Shown: positions 1 through 11,300 of the stretch, one piece after another
Layout: each line of letters opens with the position of its first letter
How positions within the stretch are numbered: the stretch's first letter is position 1
NCBI GenBank assembly: GCA_035772405.1
Contig: JAYKKM010000072.1
Span: 186,001 to 250,000 of the forward strand
DNA from: Chrysogorgia sp. JL179-B06
Taxonomy: Eukaryota; Cnidaria; Anthozoa; Scleralcyonacea; Chrysogorgiidae
Length of the DNA stretch: 64,000 nucleotides
Direction: 5' to 3'
Notes under the pieces: model-generated
What the model saw: the letters and a program-made list of their open reading frames with translations, nothing else
Database searches by the model: none
What the model was told of the DNA's origin: nothing
Position numbers and translations under genes: made by a program

Positions 1-478
1 AGAGAATGTAACCGGCGATTAGAATGCGACAGGTTCGAGTTTGACGTCGGTTTTTATTTGGTTTGATTCGGATTTTGACGTCGTTCGGCTGAGGATTTGA
101 CGTGTTAGGATGTTTGACTGAAATGTGATGTCATTTCTTGACGTCAGTGTGTAATAAGGAAGTTTGACTGAAGGTGTCATTTCTTGACGTCAACGTGTTA
201 AGAAATTTGACGGAAAGGATATATTTATATATATATATATATATTTATATAACTGAAGAAGAACGAATGTTCGAAATATATTAAATTTATCTGGACTGGT
301 TAGAAGTTTTCTTGCTCTTTGTCTCTTTCAATTGCAGTGTATTAATATCATAAGTGAGTATAACCTCTATCCATGCAAGTTTGTGGATCCTTCTGCTAGG
401 AGTATCATCGTTTTGATCTGCTTGTTCTTTTTAAAATTCAACATATATATATATATATATATATTAAAAATTCATTTT
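1..478. other. Unassigned AT-rich sequence
   Basis: I see no gene here. Near the start there are several loose copies of a phrase like TTTGACGTCA (for example around 75, 130 and 185), spaced about 50 bases apart, so the first 210 bases may be a decayed tandem repeat. Two short TA microsatellites lie near 226-252 and 441-463. The second abuts the palindromic element that follows. Confidence 0.4.
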
Positions 479-899
479 CGTGCCACACGCAAATGGTGTG
501 GTAGTCTTCAGATAAAATGGTCTAATGGTTATAATGTAATTACACAGAGGATTATATATCTATCTAAATTAGGAAGTACGTTAATAAAGTTCTGAATGTT
601 CGTTTGTTAGTTTGGATTTTCAAAATGTTAACCGTTTGTCTGTTTGTATGTAAGGTAATATTATATACATGAATCTATCCACTTGAGATTTGAGTGGAAG
701 GGGATAGATTCATGTATATATAATATAACCTAATACATACAAACGGTTAAAATTTTGAAAATCCAAACTAACAAATGAACATTCAGAACTTTATTAACGT
801 ACTTCCTAATTTAGATAGATATATAATCCTCTGTGTAATCACATCTTAGTCATTAGACCATTTTATCTGAAGAGTACTACACCATTTGCGTGTGGCACG
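479..899. repeat. 421-bp near-perfect palindrome (foldback element)
   Basis: The left arm (about 479-680) is repeated in reverse complement at about 701-899, with a spacer of roughly 20 bases. The outer ends read CGTGCCACACGCAAATGG on the left and its complement on the right. The arms differ at only a few positions and small indels, such as a short AT-rich difference near 540 and 845. A transcript would fold into one long hairpin. This structure is typical of a foldback or hairpin MITE, but no clear target-site duplication is visible outside the arms. No open reading frame in it looks genuine. Confidence 0.85.
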
Positions 900-1174
900 A
901 AACTAACTAGTAATAAAATGTCTAGTCACAATTACTGTTGAATCTTTCAATTTATACTATAATCAATAAACAAAGTTCTTCTGTACCTAATTAATTCAAC
1001 TGAATTTAAATAAATAGAAAACTGTCAAAGTTCTAGAGCGTTCAGTGGCAGTAGAGTACATGTTTTCAATTTCTCAACCCAAAAGTCTTCCCTGTGTGTT
1101 GGACCATTCACATCAATTATGTATATTATCTGCACCATTACACCCCCTATCCCCTAAGCCATTATTATGCCCCC

Positions 1175-1620
1175 CTAAGCCATTATTATGCCCTTCCTCC
1201 CAAAAATACGCACACTGCTCTCCGAAAATACCCTTCTGGCGCTTTCGGCATATATATATATATTCAAAGAACTCTTATGATTATTAAACCTAACTCTAAA
1301 TATTGTAATGGTACTTCCAATATATTGTTTGTTACATCTCTTACATGTTGTTAAATAGATAATTCCACATGAATCGTGACAATCAAGGCAATCATGATTA
1401 ATATGGAATGAGTTAGACCGCTTTTCAACATCACTCCTAAAAGTACACATCTAGTTTTCACAAGACCTGATGGTCTTTCCAGTTTCCACAGCAAACATCC
1501 CCCGATCCATTTCTCTAAAGATTCATGCACATTTGCCCTAACAGAATTATCTTTCAAATTCCTTGGGTATACTGTTTCGGTTGTGGAGGTGTCAAACGGA
1601 TGAATATCACCTGATTTGGC
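1175..1620 (-). mobile_element. Penelope-like element fragment with GIY-YIG-type endonuclease motif
   Basis: On the minus strand, about 1270-1400 reads through IIYLTTCKRCNKQYIGST followed by RFNNHKSSL. This is the form taken by the GIY-YIG endonuclease that ends Penelope-like polymerase proteins: a hydrophobic strand, a cysteine pair, then YIGS, and downstream R-F-x-x-H. A cysteine pair (DCLDC) lies just upstream, as in the linker of these elements. Further upstream the reading continues in another frame (to about 1620), so at least one frameshift is present and no reverse transcriptase domain remains. It is a dead fragment. A LINE or other GIY-YIG protein is the alternative. Confidence 0.55.
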
Positions 1621-2298
1621 TGCGCCCTTTCACGGAAACATAAGGAAGTGAAAGAAAGTGTTCCGCAAAAGCAACAAGCGTCCGGTCGGGACTGTATGAA
1701 ATCAGGAAACATGATAGAGGTAACGGTTGGGTGGAATGAGGAGACACTTGATCGAAAAAATACCCGATTCGTTGTTATGACATGTCGTCAGCTTTTCCTA
1801 TCTTTTAGTCCTTATAAATTTCTCTCTCTGCTAGTCTCCACCGTTTATTATAATAATTAAAGTATATTATTCATGCTTCGCCACTCTAAGAGGCTAAGAG
1901 CCATGGGGATTTCTCGTTCATAGAGAATCTGCTTATCTAAGCAGTTGGACAAAACATCCGAAGAACGCCGTCAACTCTAACTGTAAATTTATAATTAAAA
2001 AATGAAGAAAATATTTATCTATCAATGCTAATATAAACGGTATTTTATATAAACGGTATTTTATACACCATGCCGGCATTCTCTGTCGCCATTCCTTGAA
2101 TTTCGAATTAGGTATATAGCACACTATATATAGTCCTTGTTATAGTGAATTTCTAACTGTAAAATTATTTAATAAGGGGGTAGAGCTCGCTCACAGAGAT
2201 ATATCTCTCTCTTCAGTGTGTAAAAAAGTAAAGAGCTACGTATAGGGTAGTGTTTTGGATATTGTAAAGGGATAAGGTGGTAAACTTTCTAGATTTTT
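1621..2298. other. Unassigned intergenic sequence
   Basis: No gene or named repeat was recognised. A 15-base duplication, TATATAAACGGTATT, occurs near 2031-2058. Short open frames here lack any recognisable motif. Confidence 0.4.
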
Positions 2299-2345
2299 AG
2301 TAACGAAATACTGACGTTTCGAGCGGAGCCCTTCATAGTAAGACA
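2299..2345 (-). mobile_element. Decayed hammerhead-like terminus of a Penelope-type element
   Basis: The reverse complement contains AAGGGCTCCGCTCGAAACG followed by TCAGTATTTCGTTACTAAAA. That matches the better copy at 43014-43062 almost base for base. Five bases of the catalytic core (CUGAUGA) are lost here: the sequence reads TACTATGAAGGG where the other copy has TACTCTGATGAAGGG. It is therefore a relic. Confidence 0.5.
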
Positions 2346-3649
2346 ACATGATTCATCAAACTTTCTCTCTTTTATCATATCTCTCAGCTCTCTTTTATCA
2401 TATCTCTCAGCTCTCATTCCTCACTCACACACTCAACACTGAGCAAACATTTCATTTCATTTACGATTATATGATAAATTTAATTGAAAGTAATTCATTG
2501 TACATACCTTACAATAATAGTCTCTTTCAGAGAGCAATATATCTCAGCACTCTATATGCTCTCTCGACTCACACTCAATGAAAATATAACCGATGCAGAT
2601 ACGACTTATCAGCGAGGCTCGCTAACAAACTAATAGCCAATAATAACAGTCAATAACTTCAATAAATCAAACTGGAGATAATTGGTCGTATGGATGTCAG
2701 TTCTATTTTTAGTTCTTTAGATCATTGTAGCATTGTTAAATCGAGTGTTAGGGAATCACGTTCAGTTTTTGGGACACGAGATAGATGGGAACATGTGTTA
2801 AAGATTATTATAGATTATTATTTACAATGCGGACAGCCTTGTATACACCTTTCTTTACAAAACTCAGTGTTCAAGGATCCGTTTCGAAACGACTAGACTG
2901 TTCATTTATATCTGATCATAGATTTATATCTGATAATGAATTTAATTAGTCAACTCATCAAATTTGGACGTAGCAAAACTCATTCTTACACATATACATG
3001 TTCGTACATTGCTGTTTCAATGCATCCATTGCCAATTGTACTAACCGATGAAGGTAAACGTGCAGGGCCGCCGAAGAAGTACAGATGTTGGAAGTTTAGA
3101 TTTATAAAGTATCAGTTGAAACGGTTGAACTCAATCGGTCGTCATATACATACCTTTTGCGAATAGTTTTTTTCCACACGTGTACGTCGTCTGAAGAGTT
3201 AAGATCAGTCAATATTTACCTCATAATGAGAAACCCAAATCACTTATTATTGTCCTAGCACTTATATTGTCGTTAATCACTATACTGTCAATTGCTTCTA
3301 GAAGAAATCGTATGTACGTGCTGAAGACAACATCCAGAAACTTCTGAGCGTCGCTATTTTGCGTTGATTACCACCAGGTATCTAAAAATAGATACCACAT
3401 GTGAAGAAGGAGGAATGGCGAATGTCGGTTTCAGAAATTAGCCTTGTTTCCGCAGCGGAAACTACGAAAAAAATAAGTCAACAGCTATAGTGTGTTAATC
3501 AGAAACACTTCTAGCGAAGACCAAAATCAAATGGCTTCAGTTATAATAGCTCATATGTTTGCAAACAGAATTGACCTTCCGACTATAAGCTCGCCGATAT
3601 AAGCCCCCTCCATTAGCACCTTTCGTAATAAAAATAACAATCAAAAAAT
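2346..3649. other. Unassigned intergenic sequence
   Basis: Simple CTCTC-rich and AT-rich DNA runs from 2350 to 2580; elsewhere it is unremarkable. Short open frames at 2690-2896 and 2936-3166 show no domain, no supporting promoter and no similarity to anything I recognise. Confidence 0.4.
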
Positions 3650-4340
3650 AAAAGTAGGAATCTATCAGAAGAAGACAAATGCTGCCTCTGGAGGAGACAG
3701 CAGGATCAGGACACTAACTAGAAGAGCAGAGGTCAAGGCATGCCAACTAGATGCTAGAAGCTAAGGTGATCATATAGCCTTGAAATATTAAAATAACATA
3801 CGGTATTTAATAATGTCAAAATTCAATGTGACCATTTGAACGCCATATACATCTAATTCGAACAACATTTACTCGAAAGAGCAAGCCTCGCGAAGTTACA
3901 AATTTTCCATTCAAGCAACCGACTCTTGCCAAATTTTTGCCACGTTTGTAATATTTGCCACGTTTGTAATATTTGCTGAATTGAACGTCGCAGTTATCTG
4001 GCGGTCGCGTGCGGTCGTATTTCAAATCTAACAAACGAACGGGAATACCATTCTAATATTAAAATAACATACGGAAAACACCGTCGATTTCAAAAAAACA
4101 TTGAATAGTGTCTCCTTGAATTAAGACGCTGTCGTTTGTTGCCGTGTTCCCTCGATAACAATCTAAACCACGTATCAAGGCGATCATATAGCCCAGTATA
4201 GCCTTCGAATATTAAAATAACATATGGTAATCATATGGCGCGTTTATAATGTCAAAATTCAATATGACCATTAATTTGAACGCCATACATCTAATTCGAA
4301 CACATAATTCCGCGAAGAGGTCTAGATACGAAACACAGGG
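3650..4340. mobile_element. Dispersed TIR-type repeat, diverged copy of the 48.2-49.1 kb element
   Basis: This stretch matches 48210-48850 along its length. Shared landmarks in the same order are AATGCTGCCTCTGGA, AGCCTTGAAATATTAAAATA, TCAAAATTCAATGTGACCAT, GAGCAAGCCTCGCGAAGTTA and AAGACGCTGTCGTTTGTTGC. The phrase AATATTAAAATAACATA recurs three times internally, so the element has its own internal repeats. The left terminal repeat is degenerate and the right one cannot be found. No coding capacity is visible. Confidence 0.65.
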
Positions 4341-4451
4341 AGGGTCGGCAGCAACAAAACTTGAAATAGACAAAAAGTGAAAAAGGTTGAACACCGCAGC
4401 ATTCTGTACGCATCTCGAATCATTTCGACGCAGCTATACGTAACTTGCGGG

Positions 4452-4948
4452 CAGGCCCGGAGCTACGGCGGGTGTGGGGGGTGCGACACCCCCCAAAAAA
4501 CCTTTTTACGAGTTTCAGTCGGCAGAAGTTATATTTTAGTCGGCAGAAATTATATTTTAGACGTGTTCGATTTAACACGGACAAGTAGAATCATTAACTT
4601 TTAGTACTTATCAGTTTAAATTAATTTCAAACTACCAAATTTAAGACTCACAAACCTAATGTTGATGTTATTAATGTTTTGTTTATATGTAAATGTATTA
4701 TCAACGAGAGAACACCAAAGACATAATTTTTTTTAAATGTCATCATGTTTTCATTCCGTATTGAGAGTGCGTTATCGTAGGACTAATTAGCCATTTCACC
4801 AGCTGACCAGGGTCATTTTAGTAGGCACCCAACGCGAAAGACATTATTTTGACAAGAATCGATCGATAGGATGTATAGTCGAAGCTCGTGCGTCAGTCGG
4901 TTGAAGTGAGCATACACCCCCCTGTAAAATTTTATGAGTACGGCTCTG
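4452..4948. mobile_element. hAT-like non-autonomous element (MITE), 497 bp, with 8-bp target duplication
   Basis: The element starts CAGGCCCGGAGCTACGG and ends GAGTACGGCTCTG, whose complement begins CAGAGCCGTACTC. Flanking octamers are CTTGCGGG (4444-4451) and CTTGTGGG (4949-4956), matching at seven of eight positions. Eight-base duplications and CAG-starting termini are hAT hallmarks. There is no transposase. Other copies are in the array units, at 25534-25835 (reverse) and at 50085-50487 (reverse). In later array units the left flank is ATAACGAT rather than CTTGNGGG, so those copies spread by tandem duplication, not by fresh transposition. Confidence 0.75.
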
Positions 4949-5385
4949 CTTGTGGGTTTTTGCTATAATAATAATAATAACTTTAAACACCGAATCTATT
5001 TAGAGTATCATCACTAATTTACATGTGTCACAATAATCTTCATTCAACTATGTAAAAGAAAAACAGTTCACTGTAGCATTCTCTACACTTGATAACAATA
5101 GCAGCCTACAGAAATCAAGTAGTTCTGGATCATTCTAATGCTTATTCCTATGACGCAAAAGAGTGTCGTGACGTTGCTCTTAGGAGCTACCTCGATACAC
5201 GTTGCAATTATTCGTTCATCATGCATTTCGTACAGTCTCAATAATATGCGAAATCTGTCAATACTTTTAGACACGAGGCCGAGTGTATAGTCACTTCAAG
5301 GGTAATAACCTCAAAAGTATCACAGGTTATCATTAGCTCGGATTTTAGATTGTGATACCCCACGTCGCTTCGGCAACGCCTCCGA

Positions 5386-5505
5386 TTCCGTAGCTCAGTG
5401 GTCAGAGTGTGGCGCTATAGTATAGCATCGCAGGGTCGCGGGTTCAATTCCAGCCGGATGCCTTGAAGTTGCATTTTTCACAACTGGTCCTGGTTTGGTC
5501 TTAAA

Positions 5506-5507
<2 letters not shown>
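5386..5507 (+). repeat. tRNA-headed short repeat (family A), first array copy
   Basis: An A-box-like TAGCTCAGTGG and a B-box-like GGTTCAATTCC lie about 45 bases apart, as in tRNA-derived SINE heads. A conserved body with TTGAAGTTGCATTTTTC and GGTCTTAAAATGTAT follows. Here the tail is interrupted by a long TA microsatellite. Sister copies start near 6978, 8151, 9285 and 13253 in the array. A real tRNA is unlikely, because the acceptor strands do not pair and the sequence is repeated with its flanks. Confidence 0.75.

Positions 5508-5570
<63 letters not shown>
5508..5570. repeat. (TA)n microsatellite within array unit 1
   Basis: About 60 bases of pure TA follow the family A body. The same position holds longer or similar tracts in the next two units, about 7101-7177 and 8273-8333. 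The tract and the spacer after it are missing from later units, where the intact family A tail is present instead. Confidence 0.95.
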
Positions 5571-5573
<3 letters not shown>

Positions 5574-7097
5574 TACACGATTGAGTCGGTTTTCTTTGAT
5601 GTACCTCGGGCTTTATCTAGCATAAAGACCACGAATACTAATTAGATAAGAAATGAAGGAAAAACTAAGGGAAATCTTTGTCCAAGGTGGATAAAATGGA
5701 CAAAATTTTGTTGGAAAACCTCCTCACTCGTGAAATAAGTCAGATAAAGTCATCGAACGTCGGGCTTTATGCTATATAAAGCCCTCGTCCTCGGGTCTTT
5801 ATCTCTTACCATACATCCTTAGAATATGTAGTTTAATCGCGAATGAAATGCCAAATATTACTTGAAATATAGCCACCAGACAGTTGGTCTCGCAGGGAAC
5901 AGTCAACCAACAATGACATATACCACAGAGTTGAAGTACAATTCAGCCCAGAGTTAGGACAGTCCGCGAAAAGTTGAAAATCTACATTGACAGCAACGTT
6001 TCAGATGATGATCGAATCGTGGCGCCATGTATAACGATCAGGCCCGGCGCTATGGGGGGTGTGGGGTGGTGCGACACACCCCAAAAATCTTTTACGAGTT
6101 TCAGTCGGCAGAAGTCATATTTTAGTCGGCAGAAGTTATATTTTAGACGTGTTCGATTTAACACGGACAAGTAGAATCATTAACTTTTAGCACTTATCAG
6201 TTTAAATTAATTTCAAACTACCAAATTTAAGACTCACAAATCTAAAGTTGATGTTATTAATGTTTTGTTTATATGTAAATGTATTATCAACGAGAGAACA
6301 CCAAAGACATAAATTTATTAAAATGTCATCATGTTTCCATTTCGTATTGAGAGTGCGTTATTAACGTAGGACTAATTATAGCCATTTCACCAGCTGACCA
6401 GGGTCATTTTAGTGGACACCCAACGCGAAAGACATTATTTTGACAAGAATCGATCGATAGGATGTATAGTCGAAGCTCGTGCGTCAGTCGGTTGAAGTGA
6501 GCATACGTCCCCCCTGTAAAATTTTATGAGTACGGCTCTGCTTGTGGGTTTTTGCTATAATAATAATAATAACATTAAACACCGAATCTATTTAGTATCA
6601 TCACTAAATTTACATGTGTCACAATAGATCTTCACTAAACTATGTAAAAGAAAAACAGTTCTCTGTAGCATTCTCTACACTTGATAACAATAGCAGCCTA
6701 CAGAAATCAAGTAGTTCTGGATCATTCTAATGCTTATTCCTATGACGCAAAAGAGTGCAGTGACGTTGCTCTTAGGAGCTACCTCGATACACGTTGCAAT
6801 TATTCGTTCATCATGCATTTCGTACAGTCTCAATAATATGCGAAATCTGTCAATACTTTTAGACACGAGGTCGAGTGTATAGTCACTTCAAGGGTAATAA
6901 CCTCAAAAGTATCACAGGTTATCATTAGCTCGGATTTTAGATTGTGATACCCCACGTCGCTTCGGCAACGCCTCCGATTCCGTAGCTCAGTGGTCAGAGT
7001 GTGGCGCTATAGTATAGCATCGCAGGGTCGCGGGTTCAATTCCAGCCGGATGCCTTGAAGTTGCATTTTTCACAACTGGTCCTGGTTTGGTCTTAAA

Positions 7098-7181
<84 letters not shown>

Positions 7182-8270
7182 TACACGATTGAGTCGGTTT
7201 TCTTTGATGTACCTCGGGCTTTATCTAGCATAAAGACCACGAATACTAATTAGATAAGAAATGAAGGAAAAACTAAGGGAAATCTTTGTCCAAGGTGGAT
7301 AAAATGGACAAAATTTTGTTGGAAAACCTCCTCACTCGTGAAATAAGTCAGATAAAGTCATCGAACGTCGGGCTTTATGTATATAAAGCCCTCGTCCTCG
7401 GGTCTTTATATAGCATAAAGCCCTCCTTCTCGGGCTTTATCTCTTACCATACATCCTTAGAATATGTAGTTTAATCGCGAATGAAATGCCAAATATTACT
7501 TGTAATATATAGCCACCAGACAGTTGGTCTCGTAGAGAACAGTCAACCAACAATGACATATACCACAGAGTTGAAGTACAATTCAGCCCAGAGTTAGGAC
7601 AGTCCGCGAAAAGTTGAAAATCTACATTGACAGCAACGTTTCAGATGATGATCGAATCGTGGCGCCATGTATAACGATCAGGCCCGGCGCTATGGGGGGT
7701 GTGGGGTGGTGCGACACACCCCAAAAATCTTTTACGAGTTTCAGTCGGCAGAAGTCATATTTTAGTCGGCAGAAGTTATATTTTAGTCGACAGAAGTTAT
7801 ATTTTAAACTATGTAAAAGAAAAACAGTTCACTGTAGCATTCTCTACACTTGATAACAATAGCAGCCTACAGAAATCAAGTATAGTTCTGGATCATTCTA
7901 ATGCTTATTCCTATGACGCAAAAGAGTGCAGTGACGTTGCTCTTAGGAGCTACCTCGATACACGTTGCAAAATTATTCGTTCATCATGCATTTCGTACAG
8001 TCTCAATAATATGCGAAATCTGTCAATACTTTTAGACACGAGGCCGAGTGTATAGTCACTTCAAGGGTAATAACCTCAAAAGTATCACAGGTTATCATTA
8101 GCTCGGATTTTAGATTGTGATACCCCACGTCGCTTCGGCAACGCCTCCGATTCCGTAGCTCAGTGGTCAGAGTGTGGCGCTATAGTATAGCATCGCAGGG
8201 TCGCGGGTTCAATTCCAGCCGGATGCCTTGAAGTTGCATTTTTCACAACTGGTCCTGGTTTGGTCTTAAA

Positions 8271-8338
<68 letters not shown>

Positions 8339-11300
8339 TACACGATTGAGTCGGTTTTCTTTGATGTACCTCGGGCTTTATCTAGCATAAAGACCACGAA
8401 TACTAATTAGATAAGAAATGAAGGAAAAACTAAGGGAAATCTTTGTCCAAGGTGGATAAAATGGACAAAATTTTGTTGGAAAACCTCCTCACTCGTGAAA
8501 TAAGTCAGATAAAGTCATCGAACGTCGGGCTTTATGTATATAAAGCCCTCGTCCTCGGGTCTTTATATAGCATAAAGCCCTCCTTCTCGGGCTTTATCTA
8601 TTACCATACATCCTTAGAATATGTAGTTTAATCGCGAATGAAATGCCAAATATTACTTGTAATATATAGCCACCAGACAGTTGGTCTCGTAGAGAACAGT
8701 CAACCAACAATGACATATACCACAGAGTTGAAGTACAGTTCAGACCAGAGTTAAGACAGCCCGCGAAAAGTTGAAAATCTACATTGACAGCAACTTTTCA
8801 GATGATGATCGATTCGTGGCGCCATGTATAACGATCAGGCCCGGCGCTATGGGGGGTGTGGGGTGGTGCGACACACCCAAAAAATCTTTTACGAGTTTCA
8901 GTCGGCAGAAGTTATATTTTAGTCGACAGAAGTTATATTTTAAACTATGTAAAAGAAAAACAGTTCACTGTAGCATTCTCTACACTTGATAACAATAGCA
9001 GCCTAATATAAATCAAGTATAGTTCTGGATCATTCTAATGCTTATTCCTATGACGCAAAAGAGTGCAGTGACGTTGCTCTTAGGAGCTACCTCGATACAC
9101 GTTGCAATTATTCGTTCATCATGCATTTCGTACAGTCTCAATAATATGCGAAATCTGTCAATACTTTTAGACACGAGGCCGAGTATATGGTCACTTCAAG
9201 GGTAATAACCTCAAAAGTATCACAGGTTATCATTAGCTCGGATTTTAGATTGTGATACCCCACGTCGCTTCAGCAACGCCTCCGACTCCGTAGCTCAGTG
9301 GTCAGAGTGTGGCGCTATAGTATAGCATCGCAGGGTCGCGGGTTCAATTCCAGCCGGATGCCTTGAAGTTGCATTTTTCACAACTGGTCCTGGTTTGGTC
9401 TTAAAATGTATATATTCCAACACTCGAAATTTTCCTTCACCATACATCCTTAGAATATGTAGTTTAATCGCGAATGAAATGCCAAATATTACTTGTAATA
9501 TAGCCATCAGACAGCTATTGGTCTCGTAGGGAACAGCTAGTCAACCAACAATGACATATACCACAGAGTTGAAGTACAGTTCAGACCAGAGTTAGGACAG
9601 TCCGCGAAAAGTTGAAAATCTACATTGACAGCAACTTTTCAGATGATGATCGAATCGTGGCGCCACGTATAACGATCAGGCCTGGCGCTATGGGGGGTGT
9701 GTGGGGGTACGACACACCCCAAAAATCGTTTACGAGTTTCCATCGGTTATATTTTAGACATGTTCGATTTAACACGGACAAGTAGAATCATTAACTTTTA
9801 GCACTTATCAGTTTAAATTAATTTCAAACTACCAAATTTAAGACTCACAAATCTAATGTTGATGTTATTAATGTTTTGTTTATATGTAAATATATTATCA
9901 ACGAGAGAACAGCAAAGACATAAATTTATTAAAATGTCATCATGTTTTCATTCCGTATTGAGAGTGCGTTATTAACGTAGGACTAATTATAGCCATTTCA
10001 CCAGCTGACCAGGGTCATTTTAGTAAAAGAAAAACAGTTCACTGTAGCATTCTCTACACTTGATAACAATAGCAGGCTGCTGATAGAAATGAAGTAGTTC
10101 TGGATCATTCTAATGCTTATTCCTATGGCGCAAAAGAGTGTCGTGACGTTGCTCTTAGGAGCTACCTCGATACACGTTGCAATTATTCGTTCATCATGCA
10201 TTTCGTACAGTCTCAATAATATGCGAAATCTGTCAATACTTTTAGACACGAGGCCGAGTGTATAGTCACTTCAAGGGTAATAACCTCAAAAGTATCACAG
10301 GTTATCATTAGCTCGTATTTTAGATTGTGATACCCTACGTCGCTTCGGCAACGCCTCCGACTCCGTAGCATCGCAGGGTCGCGGGTTCAATTCCAGCCGG
10401 ATGCCTTGAAGTTGCATTTTTCGCAACTGGTCCTGGTTTGGTCTTAAAATGTATATATTCCAACACTCGAAATTTTCCTTCACCATACATCCTTAGAATA
10501 TGTAGTTTAATCGCGAATGAAATGCCAAATATTACTTGTAATATAGCCATCAGACAGCTATTGGTCTCGTAGGGAACACTACAGTCAACCAACAATGACA
10601 TATACCACAGAGTTGAAGTACAGTTCAGACCAGAGTTAGGACAGTCCGCGAAAAGTTGAAAATCTACATTGACAGCAACTTTTCAGATGATGATCGAATC
10701 GTGGCGCCACGTATATAACGATCAGGCCTGGCGCTATGGGGGGTGTGTGGGGGTACGACACACCCCAAAAATCGTTTACGAGTTTCCATCGGTTATATTT
10801 TAGACGTGTTCGATTTAACACGGACAAGTAGAATCATTAACTTTTAGCACTTATCAGTTTAAATTAATTTCAAACTACCAAATTTAAGACTCACAAATCT
10901 AATGTTGATGTTATTAATGTTTTGTTTATATGTAAATGTATTATCAACGAGAGAACACCAAAGACATAAATTTATTAAAATGTCATCATGTTTTCATTCC
11001 GTATTGAGAGTGCGTTATTAACGTAGGACTAATTATAGCCATTTCACCAGCTGACCAGGGTCATTTTAGTAAAAGAAAAACAGTTCACTGTAGCATTCTC
11101 TACACTTGATAACAATAGCAGGCTGCTGATAGAAATGAAGTAGTTCTGGATCATTCTAATGCTTATTCCTATGGCGCAAAAGAGTGTCGTGACGTTGCTC
11201 TTAGGAGCTACCTCGATACACGTTGCAATTATTCGTTCATCATGCATTTCGTACAGTCTCAATAATATGCGAAATCTGTCAATACTTTTAGACACGAGGC

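Noticed and set aside
5083..5274. Repeated 63-codon minus-strand open frame (also at 6675, 9998, 11044 and 12090)
   Set aside because: It recurs only because the tandem array recurs, has no known domain, and is altered or lost in other units.
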